A DNA stretch of 38,270 bases from Acetobacteraceae bacterium (GCA_019750465.1 JAIEOP010000256.1:1-38270), one strand, 5' to 3'; shown: positions 23,815-32,631, counted from the stretch's first letter. Numbers and translations: made by a program. The notes: a model not told the origin generated them from the sequence alone.

Positions 23815-24951
23815 ATGCTGCCGCTAGAGGGCGTGAAGGTCGTGGAGGTCGCGCAGAACCTGGCCGGCCCCTATGCCGCCGAGATCCTCGGCATGCTCGG
23901 CGCCGAGGTGGTGAAGATCGAGCGCCCCGAGGGCGACGACGCGCGCGGCTGGGGCCCGCCCTTCTTCGAGGACATCGCCACCTCCTTCCATTCGGTGAAC
24001 CGCAACAAGCGCAGCGTGGCGCTGGACCTGAAGGATGCGCGCGCCGTCGCCTGGCTGACGGAGTTCGTGCGCGGCCAGGACATCCTGGTGCAGAACATGC
24101 GGCCCGGCTCGCTGGAGGCGATGGGGCTGGGGGCGGAGCCGCTGCGCGCGATCAACCCGCGGCTGATCTACTGCAACCTGCACGGCTTCGGCGCCAGGGG
24201 GCCGAAGGCGCTGCACCCGGGCTACGAGCCCACGGTGCAGGCCTTCGCCGGCATGTTCAGCATGAACGGCACCATCGACGGCCCGCCATCGCGCGTGGGC
24301 ATGCAGGTGCTCGATCTCGGCACCGGCGTCTGGGCGGCGCTGGGGTGCCTGGCGGCGCTGCAGCGGCGGCACCACACCGGCGAGGGCTGCGTGGTCGATA
24401 CCTCGCTGCTGGAGACCGGCATCGGCTGGATGGCGCAGCACATCACCGGCTACAACATCACCGGCCGGCAGCCGCCGCGCGACCGCACCGGCAACCCGAA
24501 GCTGATCGTCTTCCGCGCCTTCGACACGGCGGATGGCGAGATCGTCGTCGCCGCCGCGAACGACCGGCTCTTCGTCAAGTTCTGCGCCGTGCTGGGGCAT
24601 CCGGAATGGGGCGCGGACCCGCGCTTCCGCACCAACAAGGACCGCATCGCCCATCGCAGCGTGATCGAGCCGCTGCTGGAGGCGGCGATGCGCACGCGCA
24701 CCAACGCCGAATGGGAGGCGCTGCTGGAGGCGGCGGGCGTGCCGGCCTCGCCCATCCACGACATCGCCGCGGTGAAGGCGCATCCGCACGTGCAGGCGCT
24801 GGGGATTTTCCAGCGCATGGGGCGCTTCGATTTCGAAGGCGTGGCACTGCCGGTCAGCTTCGACGGCGCGCGGCCGCCGGTGCGGGAGGGTGCGCCGGTG
24901 CTGGGCGAGGCGAATGCGGCGCTGGGGGCGCCGGTGCCGAAGCGGGGATAG
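23815..24951 (+). CDS. CaiB/BaiF (class III) CoA-transferase
   Basis: Moves CoA between carboxylic acids through an aspartyl-CoA intermediate. The 378 residues are typical. The start VKVVEVAQNLAGPYAA (~7-22) and GAEVVKIERPEGDDAR (~29-44) are family signatures. The catalytic Asp is D167 in VLDLGTG. The C-terminal domain carries VPASPIHDI. The donor and acceptor cannot be told from sequence. It opens the accessory catabolic region, followed by the convergent ParE gene four bases away, and would activate a carboxylate for the enoyl-CoA hydratase or ThDP enzyme, which is inference. Confidence 0.92.
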   Translation: MLPLEGVKVVEVAQNLAGPYAAEILGMLGAEVVKIERPEGDDARGWGPPFFEDIATSFHSVNRNKRSVALDLKDARAVAWLTEFVRGQDILVQNMRPGSLEAMGLGAEPLRAINPRLIYCNLHGFGARGPKALHPGYEPTVQAFAGMFSMNGTIDGPPSRVGMQVLDLGTGVWAALGCLAALQRRHHTGEGCVVDTSLLETGIGWMAQHITGYNITGRQPPRDRTGNPKLIVFRAFDTADGEIVVAAANDRLFVKFCAVLGHPEWGADPRFRTNKDRIAHRSVIEPLLEAAMRTRTNAEWEALLEAAGVPASPIHDIAAVKAHPHVQALGIFQRMGRFDFEGVALPVSFDGARPPVREGAPVLGEANAALGAPVPKRG

Positions 24952-24954
24952 CGT

Positions 24955-25254
24955 TCAGCGGCCGAGCAGGCGCGGCAGGTCGCGGGCGGCGTGGAGGATG
25001 CGTTCGATGACGACGCGGCCATCCGGCCGTTCAGTATAGAAGATCAGATAGCGCCCGTGCACCGCGGCACGCACGCCAGGGCCGAATTCCTCCCGCATCC
25101 GGTGCAGGCGCGGACGCGCGGCGACCCGGCGGCAATGTTCGCGCAGGTCGTGCACGAAGGCGGCGGCGCGGTCCTCGCTGTGCTGGCCGATGAATCCGGC
25201 GATGGCGCGAAGGTCGTCACGCGCCGCGGGGGTGTAGAAGGGACGCGCGGTCAC
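24955..25254 (-). CDS. parE: ParE-type toxin (type II toxin-antitoxin)
   Basis: The 99 residues match the RelE/ParE fold: start YTPAARDDLRAIAGFI (helices), then a basic strand region VRAAVHGRYLIFYTERPDGR and a terminal VVIERILHAARDLPRLL. ParE members poison DNA gyrase, RelE members cut mRNA; the spacing and R-V-x-H-G-R-Y strand favour ParE. The start is GTG at 25254, overlapping the TGA of the antitoxin gene. No target data can be inferred. Confidence 0.86.
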   Translation of the reverse strand: MTARPFYTPAARDDLRAIAGFIGQHSEDRAAAFVHDLREHCRRVAARPRLHRMREEFGPGVRAAVHGRYLIFYTERPDGRVVIERILHAARDLPRLLGR

Positions 25255-25520
25255 TCGCCCGCGCGCTCGGGCACGGCACGGTACTTCGCCTCCAGGGGGC
25301 CGAAAACCTCTTCCTCGGTCAGGAGCGCGCCATCGCGCCGGTTCTCCTCGATCGAGCGGCGGATCGCCTCGACATCGAGGCCCTCCAGCATCGCCTCCTC
25401 AGCCTCCAGGGCGCGCAGCGCGTCGCGCACGGCCTCCTCGGCGCTGGCATAGCGGCCATCGCGCATCAGGCTCTCGATCAGGCGTTCGGATTCGGCATCA
25501 AGCGTCACGGTACGTGGCAT
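25251..25520 (-). CDS. parD: ParD-type antitoxin
   Basis: The 89 residues begin with a ribbon-helix-helix DNA-binding domain (VTLDAESERLIESLMRDGRY, then SAEEAVRDALRALEA), followed by an acidic tail (EEAMLEGLDVEAIRRSIEEN) that would wrap the toxin. It neutralises ParE and is expected to repress its own promoter. Antitoxin precedes toxin with a GTGA overlap, the usual order. The ATG is at 25520 with a weak ribosome site. Confidence 0.88.
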   Translation of the reverse strand: MPRTVTLDAESERLIESLMRDGRYASAEEAVRDALRALEAEEAMLEGLDVEAIRRSIEENRRDGALLTEEEVFGPLEAKYRAVPERAGE

Positions 25521-25561
25521 GCCCGGAGCCTACCACGCCCCGCCCCCGCGGGTCACGCGCG

Positions 25562-26527
25562 CTACTCCGCCCGGATCCCCGCCTCCCGCACCACCCGCGT
25601 CCAGGTCGCCAGCTCCGCCGCGAGCTGCGCGGCGAAGGCCTCCGGCCCGACCTCGATCGGATCGAGTCCTGCCGCCATGATGCGCGTGCGCAGCGCGGGC
25701 TGCGCCAGCGCCGCGGCCATGTCGGCATGGATGCGGTCGCGCAGCCCCGCCGGCAGCCCCGCCGGCGCCAGCACGCCGTACCAGGAGCCCGCCAGCACGC
25801 CGGCATGGCCCAGCTCCGGCATGGTCGGCACCTCCGGCAGGTCGCGCCAGCGCCGCTCCGCGGTGACCGCAAGGCCGCGCAACGCGCCGGACTGGATCGG
25901 CGCGACCGCGATGGTCGCGTTCAGGAATCCCGCCTGCACCTGCCCGCCGAGGATTGCCGCCTGCGCCGGCGCCGCGCCGTTGAACGGCACATGCGTCAGC
26001 TCGATGCCGACGGACTGCGCAAACAGCGCGGTGACGAGGTGGGAGGAGGTGCCGACGCCGGAGGAGACCATGGTCAGCCCACCTGGCCGCGCCCGTGCCG
26101 CCGCGATGAACTCTGGCACGGAGCGCACCGGCACGGCGGGATGCACCGCCAGCACCATCGGGTGGAAGGCGAGGTTGATCACCGGGGTGAAGTCGCGGAT
26201 CGGGTCGAAGGGCAGCCGCGCCATGACCGGTGGGTTCATCACATGCGCGCTCGCCGCGATCAGCAGCGTGGTGCCGTCCGGCGCGGCGCGGGCGACGAGG
26301 TCCGTGCCGATGGTGCCGCCCGCGCCGGGGCGGTTCTCCACGACCACGGGCTGGCGCCAGGCCTCGAACAGCCGCTCCGCCAGGGCGCGCGCGACGATGT
26401 CGGTGGGGCCGCCCGGCGCGAAGGGGACGATGATGCGCACCGGGCGATCCGGCCAGGACGCCTGGGCGCGCACCGCGGCGGGGGCGGCGAGCAGGGCGGC
26501 GAGGCTGGCGCGGCGCGTGCTGCGCAT
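25562..26527 (-). CDS. Bug/TctC-family solute-binding protein 1
   Basis: Periplasmic receptor for a carboxylate or related acid, feeding a tripartite tricarboxylate (TctAB) transporter or a non-transport sensor. The 321 residues start with a signal peptide (cut near VRAQ-A, ~22). WPDRPVRIIVPFAPGGPTD (~25-43) and the loop GAGGTIGTD are family signatures, as is the terminal EAGIRAE. The ATG at 26527 begins 4 bases after the flavin monooxygenase stop, so the two are an operon. No membrane permease lies near it. Confidence 0.92.
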   Translation of the reverse strand: MRSTRRASLAALLAAPAAVRAQASWPDRPVRIIVPFAPGGPTDIVARALAERLFEAWRQPVVVENRPGAGGTIGTDLVARAAPDGTTLLIAASAHVMNPPVMARLPFDPIRDFTPVINLAFHPMVLAVHPAVPVRSVPEFIAAARARPGGLTMVSSGVGTSSHLVTALFAQSVGIELTHVPFNGAAPAQAAILGGQVQAGFLNATIAVAPIQSGALRGLAVTAERRWRDLPEVPTMPELGHAGVLAGSWYGVLAPAGLPAGLRDRIHADMAAALAQPALRTRIMAAGLDPIEVGPEAFAAQLAAELATWTRVVREAGIRAE

Positions 26528-26531
26528 CGTC

Positions 26532-28319
26532 TCAGAGCGGCCCCAGCCGGCCGAGCTCCATCGCCTTGATCTGCAGTGCCAGGTACTTCGAGTTGATCCG
26601 GCACTGCGCCAGGCCGCCGGCGATGAACCATACCCCCTGCTGCGGCGTGCGCTTGAACATGTTGTTCAGCTCGCCGTCCGGACCGATGCCCCAGACCGGC
26701 CCGATGCGCTCCGCCATCGCCTCGCCCAGCGCGCGGCGCACGAGTTCCTGCTGGGGATAGTAGCCGGTGGCCAGCACGATGAGGTCGGCGGGCACCGTCG
26801 AGCCGTCCTTCAGCAGCGCGCCGTCGGCGCAGAAGCGCTCGATGCGGTCGAATTGCAGCAGGCCGAGCTCGCCATTCGCGAGCAGCGCCGAGCTTCCGGC
26901 GTCGAGGTTGTAGCCGCCGCCACGGCGGAAATACTTCATCTGGTGGCCGGTCTCGTCCTCGCCGATATCGTGCTTGAAGCCGACGCGCTTCAGTCCCTCG
27001 ATCAGCTCCCTGTCGAGCTGGAGCATGCGCTGCACGACGGCCTTGTAGCCCTTGATGATCAGCGGCGGCGGCGCCGAGGCGACGATCAGGTCGCGGTCCT
27101 CGAGCGGCCCGCCCTCGTCGAAGATCGCCTCGTTCAGCCGCGCGCTCGGGTTGATCGAGACGACGGTGGTGGAGCCGCGCTGGATCAGCGTGGTGTGCAC
27201 GCCATGGCTGTGCAGGTCGAGCGCGATGTCGTTGGCGCTGCTGCCGGTGCCGAGGATGAGCGCCCGCTTGCCCTCCCAGCCCGCGCCGCTGTCGAAGCCC
27301 TCGGAGTGGATGACCTCGCCCCCGAACTCATCGAGGCCGGGCAGGTCGGGCATCATGGGGTAGGAGCTGACGCCATTGGCGAAGACGAGGTGCCGGGGCC
27401 GGACGATGCGCTCGGTGCCGTCGCCCCGCCGCAGCCGCGCGGTCCAGCGCTTCGTCGCCTCGTCCCAAGTGCCCTCGACGAATTCCGTATCCGTCCAGCA
27501 GTTGATCTCCATGGCGTCGGCATAGAATTCGAACCAGTTCCCCAGCATGTCCTTCGGGATGTAGGTCGGCCAGGTCGGCGGGAATTCCATGTAGGGCAGG
27601 TGGTTGATGTGGACCGAGTTGTGCAGCGCGAGGGAATGGTAGCGCCGGCGCCAGCTGTCGCCGATGCGCGGCCATTTCTCGACGACGAGGGTATCGACGC
27701 CGAGCTGGTTGAGCCGCGCCGCCGCCGAGAGCCCCGCCTGGGCCGCGCCGATCACCAGCACCGCCGGCTCGCGGTCCTCGTAGGCCTGGGCCCTGCGGCG
27801 CATGTCGGCCCAGTTGTCGCCGCCGAAATTCCGCGAGTAGGCGGCGCCGGTCGGCCGGTTGGCGCCGATCCGCTCCTCATGGCCGTGCAGCGACTGCAGC
27901 GTCGTCGAGATCAGCCACGCCTTCATCGCGCCGCCATCCTCGGCCGCGAGGCGAATGATGCCGGCGCCGCGGCCCTCGGCTGTCGTGAACTCGAAGATCG
28001 CCTCGATGCTGTCGATGCCGAGGCGCTTCACCCGGCGCGGCGGCTTGCGATCCGGCGGCAGGTGGAACCCCCGCGCCAGCGTGCGCGCCTGGTCCGCGGC
28101 CAGACGGTCGGCGATGGCGTCACGGCCGGCGACCGGCGTCATGTGCCAGGTGAAGGCCAGGACGTCCCGCCAGTGCGAGTCGGCGTGGAACAGGGCCGCG
28201 ATGCCTGCGACATCCCGGGCCGCGAGCGCCGCCTCGAAGGCGCCGAGCCAGTCCGCGGCGGAACGCCGGGCGTGCTCCGCCCGCTGGAACTCACTCCAGG
28301 ATTGATCGGATCCGTCCAC
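26532..28319 (-). CDS. Flavin-containing monooxygenase with N-terminal SnoaL-like domain
   Basis: NADPH- and FAD-dependent oxygenase, 595 residues. The GTG at 28319 is chosen because GGAGG lies five bases upstream; a GTG at 28331 has no ribosome site. Residues ~20-145 resemble a SnoaL/NTF2-like pocket (FEAALAARDVAGIAALFHAD). The FAD motif is GAAQAG (191-196); the second nucleotide motif is LGTGSSANDIAL (~345-356). The FMO/Baeyer-Villiger fingerprint is only loosely kept (FGGEVIHS region), so the enzyme class within FMO-like proteins is uncertain. Its own promoter with a palindrome lies at 28365-28394. It precedes Bug protein 1 in an operon. Confidence 0.9.
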   Translation of the reverse strand: MDGSDQSWSEFQRAEHARRSAADWLGAFEAALAARDVAGIAALFHADSHWRDVLAFTWHMTPVAGRDAIADRLAADQARTLARGFHLPPDRKPPRRVKRLGIDSIEAIFEFTTAEGRGAGIIRLAAEDGGAMKAWLISTTLQSLHGHEERIGANRPTGAAYSRNFGGDNWADMRRRAQAYEDREPAVLVIGAAQAGLSAAARLNQLGVDTLVVEKWPRIGDSWRRRYHSLALHNSVHINHLPYMEFPPTWPTYIPKDMLGNWFEFYADAMEINCWTDTEFVEGTWDEATKRWTARLRRGDGTERIVRPRHLVFANGVSSYPMMPDLPGLDEFGGEVIHSEGFDSGAGWEGKRALILGTGSSANDIALDLHSHGVHTTLIQRGSTTVVSINPSARLNEAIFDEGGPLEDRDLIVASAPPPLIIKGYKAVVQRMLQLDRELIEGLKRVGFKHDIGEDETGHQMKYFRRGGGYNLDAGSSALLANGELGLLQFDRIERFCADGALLKDGSTVPADLIVLATGYYPQQELVRRALGEAMAERIGPVWGIGPDGELNNMFKRTPQQGVWFIAGGLAQCRINSKYLALQIKAMELGRLGPL

Positions 28320-28364
28320 CGCTGCCTCCACGAGGCGCTGCGGCCGAAGCCCGCCTCACGCGGC

Positions 28365-28394
28365 ATTATAGTCGGCCGACCGACCGTGCGTCCA
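28365..28394 (-). promoter_or_regulatory. Promoter with palindromic operator for the FMO-Bug operon
   Basis: On the reverse strand a perfect TATAAT (28370-28365) lies 46 bases before the GTG at 28319. A TGGACG -35 match sits 18 bases further up. The 10-bp perfect palindrome GTCGGCCGAC (28371-28380) directly abuts the -10 box, inside the spacer, where a dimeric repressor would block initiation. Confidence 0.55.
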
Positions 28395-28438
28395 TGCCGG
28401 TGGCGGCGGGTCTCGAAGGGTTGCTTCGCGAGCCCGCC

Positions 28439-30118
28439 CTACCCCTGCGCCCGCGGCGCTCCGCGCCGGCGCCAGGCGCTCATCTGCTCCGCGCTGGTGT
28501 GCACGTGCACCACCACGGGCTTCGTCCGGACCGCGAAGGCGCGCGCGATGCCGGCCTCCACCTCCGCCTCCGAGTTGATGGTGATGCCCTCCGCGCCGAA
28601 CACCCGTGCCCAGGCGGCGAAGTCGGGGTTGGTCAGCCGCACCGCCGCCTCATAGGGCCGGTTCGGGTAGCGCACCTCGTGGTGCATGCCGATGGTGCCG
28701 TAGCGCTTGTTGTCGGAGATGATGATGATCGGCGTGCCGCCATACTGCATGGCGGTGGCGATCTCGTTGCCCGTCATCAGCGCGCCGCCGTCGCCCAGGA
28801 AGGCCACCACCTGCCGCCCCGGGTTGCGCAGCGAGGCGGCGACCGCCATCGGCACGCCGGCACCCATCGCGCCCACCACCGAGGAGAGGAAATTCTGCCC
28901 CGGCCGGAAGCCGATGTAGCGGTGGATGAAGGAGGAGAAATTCCCCGCATCGCTGGTGACGACGGCGTCCTTCGCCAGGTGCTTGGCCGTCTCCACGCAG
29001 ATGGCCGCGAAGTTCACGCCGTCCGGCATGCTGTCCCATTCGGGCGCCATCAGCCGGCGATGGATGGCGTTGAGGCCGGCGACCCAGCCCGCGCGCCTGC
29101 CCGCATCCGGCGGCGCGCCGCGCGCGAGCAGCGCGCGGATGATCTCGGCCGGTTCGGCGGCGATGCCGAGCTCGGGGCGGAAGACGCGGCCGATCTCGTT
29201 CGGGTCGGGCCAGACCTGGATCAGCGGCAGCTGCGGGTCGGGCGCGGTGGGGAAGGAGTAGGACTGGCTGACGCTGTCGGTGATGCGCTCGCCGATCGCC
29301 ACCAGCAGGTCGGCGCGCCGCATCTCCGCGACCAGGTCCTTCGGCACGCGGATGCCCATGTAGCCGCCGTAATTCGGATGCTCCGCGTCGAAGAGCTGCG
29401 GCCGGCGATGCGTCGGGCTGATCGGCAGCACCCATTGCTCGGCGAGTTGGCGGAGCTGGTCGAGCGTCTCCATCGAGGCGTTCGCCAGCGCACCGCCGAC
29501 CCAGATCAGCGGCCGCTCCGCCCCCGCGATCATCGCCGCCATGCGGTCCATGTCCTCGGCCCGCGCGCCGCCGAAGACCCGCGGGCGGGGCCTGGCCAGC
29601 GCGGTCTCGGTCTGGATGTCGAAGATGTCCTCCGGCAGCACCACGGCGACGGGGCCGGGGGTGCCGCTCTCGGCCAGGTGGAAGGCGCGGGCGATGGCCT
29701 CGCTGGCCTGCTCCGGCTCGTTCACCTCGATGACGTCCTTGGTCACGTCGGAGAGGAATTTGGAGTAGTTCTGCTCCTGCAGCGCGAGGCGGCCGAAATC
29801 CCTGCGCTCCACCTGCCCGACCAGCGCCACGAGCGGCGTCGCGTCGTGGAAGGCGGTGTGGAAGGCAACCATGGCGTTGGAGAGGCCCGGGCCGCGCGAG
29901 ACCAGCAGCACGCCGGCACGGCCGCCCTGCATGCGGCCATCGGCAACGGCCATGAAGCCGGCGCCCCCCTCATGCCGGCAGACGACGAGCTGCACCGAAG
30001 GCACCTCGGTCAGCGCGTCGGTCAGGCCGAGGAAGCTCTCCCCCGGCACCATCCAGATCTTGTCCACCTTGTGCGCGACCAGGCTTTCGGCCAGCAGGCG
30101 GCCCACGGTCTTGCTCAT
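28439..30118 (-). CDS. Thiamine-pyrophosphate-dependent enzyme (acetolactate synthase-like)
   Basis: The 559 residues have the three-domain ThDP decarboxylase layout. The N-terminal domain has the catalytic Glu27 in VPGESFLG; the C-terminal ThDP motif starts GDG at 442-444 and ends at Asn470 (SDNK), the GDG-x25-N pattern. HEGGAGFMA and PVAVVLPEDI are family segments. It could be an acetolactate synthase-like, benzoylformate/oxalyl-type or sulfoacetaldehyde-type enzyme; sequence alone does not decide. The ATG at 30118 follows AGGAGGAAGGA. Bug protein 2 ends 26 bases upstream, so they form an operon. Confidence 0.9.
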   Translation of the reverse strand: MSKTVGRLLAESLVAHKVDKIWMVPGESFLGLTDALTEVPSVQLVVCRHEGGAGFMAVADGRMQGGRAGVLLVSRGPGLSNAMVAFHTAFHDATPLVALVGQVERRDFGRLALQEQNYSKFLSDVTKDVIEVNEPEQASEAIARAFHLAESGTPGPVAVVLPEDIFDIQTETALARPRPRVFGGARAEDMDRMAAMIAGAERPLIWVGGALANASMETLDQLRQLAEQWVLPISPTHRRPQLFDAEHPNYGGYMGIRVPKDLVAEMRRADLLVAIGERITDSVSQSYSFPTAPDPQLPLIQVWPDPNEIGRVFRPELGIAAEPAEIIRALLARGAPPDAGRRAGWVAGLNAIHRRLMAPEWDSMPDGVNFAAICVETAKHLAKDAVVTSDAGNFSSFIHRYIGFRPGQNFLSSVVGAMGAGVPMAVAASLRNPGRQVVAFLGDGGALMTGNEIATAMQYGGTPIIIISDNKRYGTIGMHHEVRYPNRPYEAAVRLTNPDFAAWARVFGAEGITINSEAEVEAGIARAFAVRTKPVVVHVHTSAEQMSAWRRRGAPRAQG

Positions 30119-30144
30119 GAATGCTTCCTTCCTCCTGGTCGATG

Positions 30145-31146
30145 CTATTCCACGCGGATGCCCGCCTCGGCCACCACGCGCTGCCATTGCGGCACGTCGG
30201 CCTCCAGCAGCGCGGCCAGTTCCGCCGGGCCGGTCAGCAGCGGCACGGTGCCGGCGGCGGCGAAGCGGGCGCGGATGTCGGGCAGGTCGCGCAGCGTCCC
30301 CAGCGTCGCCGCCAGCCGTGCCACGATGGCGGGCGGCAGGCCGCGCGGGGCGGCGATGGCGTACCAGTTCAGCGCGGCATAGCCCGGCACGATCTCGGCG
30401 ATGGCCGGCGTCTCCGGCAGCGCCGGGATGCGCCGCGGCGTCGCCACCCCGAGCAGCCGCGCCCGCCCGGCCTGCACATGCGGCAGCGTCTCCACCGTGC
30501 TGGAGAACACCATGTCGATCTCGCCGGCATAGAGCGCCGTCATCGCCGGCGCCGCGCCGCGGTAGCTCACATGCGTCAGCTCGATGCCGGCCGCCGAGGC
30601 GAAGAGCGCGCCGGCGAGGTGGTTGGAGGAGCCGACGCCGCCCGACCCGTAGGTCAGCCGACCCGGATCGGCGCGCGCCGCCGCCAGCACCTCCTGCACG
30701 GACCGGAACGGCCCCGCGGCGCGCACCACCATCGCCGTTGGCACGTCGGCGACGTGGCTCACCGGCGTCAGCGCCACGCGTGGGTCGAGGTTCTGGCTGG
30801 GATACAGGGCAGGCACGCTGGCCAGCGAGGCGCTGGTCAGCAGGAAGGCCTGGCCATCGGGCGGCGCCTGCACCACGGCGCGGATGCCGATGCTGCCGCC
30901 CGCGCCGGGCCGGTTCTCGATGAGGAAGGGCTGGCCCAGGCGCTCCTTCAGGTGCTCGCCCAGCAACCGGCCCACCGTGTCGATCGGCCCGCCGGCGCCG
31001 AAGGGGATGACGAGGCGCACGGGCCGGTCCGGCCAGGCCGCGCCCTGCGCGCTACCCTGCGCGCTACCCTGCGCGCTACCCTGGGCACGCCCGACGCCGG
31101 GCAGCGCCAGGGCGGCGGCAAGCAGCACGGGGCGGCGATGGATCAC
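30145..31146 (-). CDS. Bug/TctC-family solute-binding protein 2
   Basis: The 333-residue exported protein starts at GTG 31146, seven bases after GGAGGAG. The signal peptide ends near GVGRAQ (~22); then a GSAQ block repeated three times (~23-34) lies between signal and mature domain. RPVRLVIPFGAGGPID is at ~41-56 and NRPGAGGSIG at ~78-87. The remainder matches the two-lobe Bug fold, ending EAGIRVE. It is first in an operon with the ThDP enzyme and divergent from the enoyl-CoA hydratase by 84 bases; the ligand is probably the substrate of one of these. Confidence 0.92.
   Translation of the reverse strand: MIHRRPVLLAAALALPGVGRAQGSAQGSAQGSAQGAAWPDRPVRLVIPFGAGGPIDTVGRLLGEHLKERLGQPFLIENRPGAGGSIGIRAVVQAPPDGQAFLLTSASLASVPALYPSQNLDPRVALTPVSHVADVPTAMVVRAAGPFRSVQEVLAAARADPGRLTYGSGGVGSSNHLAGALFASAAGIELTHVSYRGAAPAMTALYAGEIDMVFSSTVETLPHVQAGRARLLGVATPRRIPALPETPAIAEIVPGYAALNWYAIAAPRGLPPAIVARLAATLGTLRDLPDIRARFAAAGTVPLLTGPAELAALLEADVPQWQRVVAEAGIRVE
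31049..31084. repeat. 12-bp tandem repeat at the signal-peptide boundary of Bug protein 2
   Basis: Three copies of GCGCTACCCTGC (plus strand, the last ending GG), with a partial copy at 31040-31048. Each adds four residues (G-S-A-Q) and keeps the frame, so the linker length after signal cleavage could vary between strains. Confidence 0.85.
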
Positions 31147-31230
31147 GCGCGGTCTCCTCCGGCGCCATTGAAGCCGAGTTGCGCGCCGCTGGGAATGCGG
31201 GGAAGCTCCGCATCCTGACGGGGAGGGGGC

Positions 31231-32037
31231 ATGTACGAGCAGATCCTCTGCGATGCCGGCGCCGGGCACGGCGGCATCGCCACCGTCACGCTCAACCGCC
31301 CCGAGCGCCTGAACGCCTGGACGCCGGTGATGGAGCGCGAGCTGCGCGACGCCATGCAGCGCCTCGCCGCCGATGACACGGTGCGCGCCGTCATGCTGAC
31401 CGGCGCCGGACGCGGCTTCTGCGCCGGCGCCGACCTCGGGCAGCGCAAGCCGGGCGAGCCCTACCCGGAATGGCCCGAGGGCGGCATCGGCGAGGATGCG
31501 GACCCGAATTTCACCGGACGCTACACCTACCTCGCCGGCGTGCCGAAGCCGGTGGTCGCCGCAATCAACGGCGCGGTGGCCGGCGTCGGGCTGGCGATCA
31601 CGCTGTTCGCGGATTTCCGCTTCATGGCGGCCGGCGCCAAGCTTTCCGCCGCCTTCGCCCGGCGCGGGCTGATCGCCGAGCACGCCACCGCCTGGACGCT
31701 GCCGCGGCTGATCGGGCCGATGAACGCGATGGACCTGCTGCTCTCCGGCCGCACCATCCCCGCGGAGGAGGCCGAGCGGATGGGACTGGTGCGGGTGCTG
31801 CCGGCGGAGGGATTCCTCGACGCGGCGCGCGCGGCGGTGCGGGAATTGACCGGACTCTCCTCGCCGCGCTCCATGCGCGTGATCAAGCGCCAGGTCTGGG
31901 AGGGATTCTTCCAGGACCTCGCCACCGCCTCGCGGCGCGCCACCGAGGCGCAGGCCGACAGCCGCGACAGCGCCGACTACCGCGAGGGCATCGCCGCCTT
32001 CCTGGAAAAGCGCCGGCCGGGCTTCGCGGAACCATGA
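31231..32037 (+). CDS. Enoyl-CoA hydratase/isomerase (crotonase) family protein
   Basis: The 268 residues have crotonase signatures: oxyanion segment GRGFCAGADLG (60-70), INGAVAGVG (112-120), and RRGLIAEHATAW (144-155). The two Glu of classic hydratases (rat E144 and E164) align with Ala122 and Arg144. Glu150 in the AEH segment is where isomerase or other crotonases place an acid, so isomerase, hydrolase or dehalogenase activity is equally likely. The ATG at 31231 follows GGGAGGGGG. Its stop overlaps the start of the broken Bug gene (ATGA). Confidence 0.9.
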   Translation: MYEQILCDAGAGHGGIATVTLNRPERLNAWTPVMERELRDAMQRLAADDTVRAVMLTGAGRGFCAGADLGQRKPGEPYPEWPEGGIGEDADPNFTGRYTYLAGVPKPVVAAINGAVAGVGLAITLFADFRFMAAGAKLSAAFARRGLIAEHATAWTLPRLIGPMNAMDLLLSGRTIPAEEAERMGLVRVLPAEGFLDAARAAVRELTGLSSPRSMRVIKRQVWEGFFQDLATASRRATEAQADSRDSADYREGIAAFLEKRRPGFAEP

Positions 32038-32631
32038 ACGCCATGCACCGCCGCGCCCTGCTGGCCGCCGCCGCGCTGGCCGCAGAGGCACGGGCGCGGC
32101 CGGGGACGGTATCCTACGGCGACTTCAATGCCTCGTCGCAGGTGCCCGGCGCCTATCTGGGCGTGGTTGCGGGCGTGGACCTTCTCGGCGTGCCGTACCG
32201 GGCCATCGGCACCGCCTTCGCGGACCCGATGGCGGGGCGGCTCTCCTTCATCTTCGGCGATACCACCGCCGGCGACGCCTTCCTGCGCCAGGGCCAGGTG
32301 CGGGCCCTGGCGGTTGCGGGCCCTGGCGGTCTCGCGCGACGGCCGCTGGTCCCGCTTCCCCGACCTGCCGGCGCTGAGCGAGACCCGGCCCGATTTCGTG
32401 CTGACCGGCTTCCTCGGCCTGGCGGTGCCGGCGGCGACGCCGCGCGCCGTGGCGGAGCGGCTGAACGCGCTCGTCAACGAGGCGATCATGGCCGAGCCGA
32501 TGCGGTCGCGGCTGATCGAATTCGGCTTCGACCCGCGGCCGCTCGACCTGCCCGCCATCGCCGTGCTGGTGCGGCAGGAGCGCGAGAAATGGGCGCGCTA
32601 CACGCGGATGGCGGGCATCGAGGCGGAGTAG
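32034..32631 (+). pseudogene. Bug/TctC-family solute-binding protein 4, broken by deletion and 16-bp duplication
   Basis: The frame starts at ATG 32034, overlapping the crotonase stop, with a signal peptide (MHRRALLAAAALAAEARA). It then jumps straight to the middle of a Bug protein (RPGTVSYGDF aligns with residue ~161 of Bug protein 2), so about 130 residues of lobe 1 are deleted. After VRALAV the frame is lost at a perfect 16-bp tandem duplication (32299-32330). The second frame resumes LRALAVSRDGRWSRFPDLPAL and runs to the normal end (MAGIEAE) at 32631. Deleting one copy restores the frame exactly. The product could not bind ligand. Confidence 0.9.
32299..32330 (+). repeat. Frameshifting 16-bp tandem duplication
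   Basis: TGCGGGCCCTGGCGGT occurs twice in direct succession (32299-32314 and 32315-32330), identical. The 16 bases shift the frame by +1 in the broken Bug gene. Confidence 0.95.

Noticed and set aside
25677-28655. Very long open frame on the forward strand opposite Bug 1 and the flavin monooxygenase
   Set aside because: The reverse-strand genes have clear family motifs and ribosome sites; the forward frame is an Arg/Gly/His-rich antisense artefact of high GC.
28394-30382. 662-codon forward frame opposite the ThDP enzyme
   Set aside because: Antisense shadow: His/Gly/Arg-rich, and the reverse strand has complete ThDP motifs.
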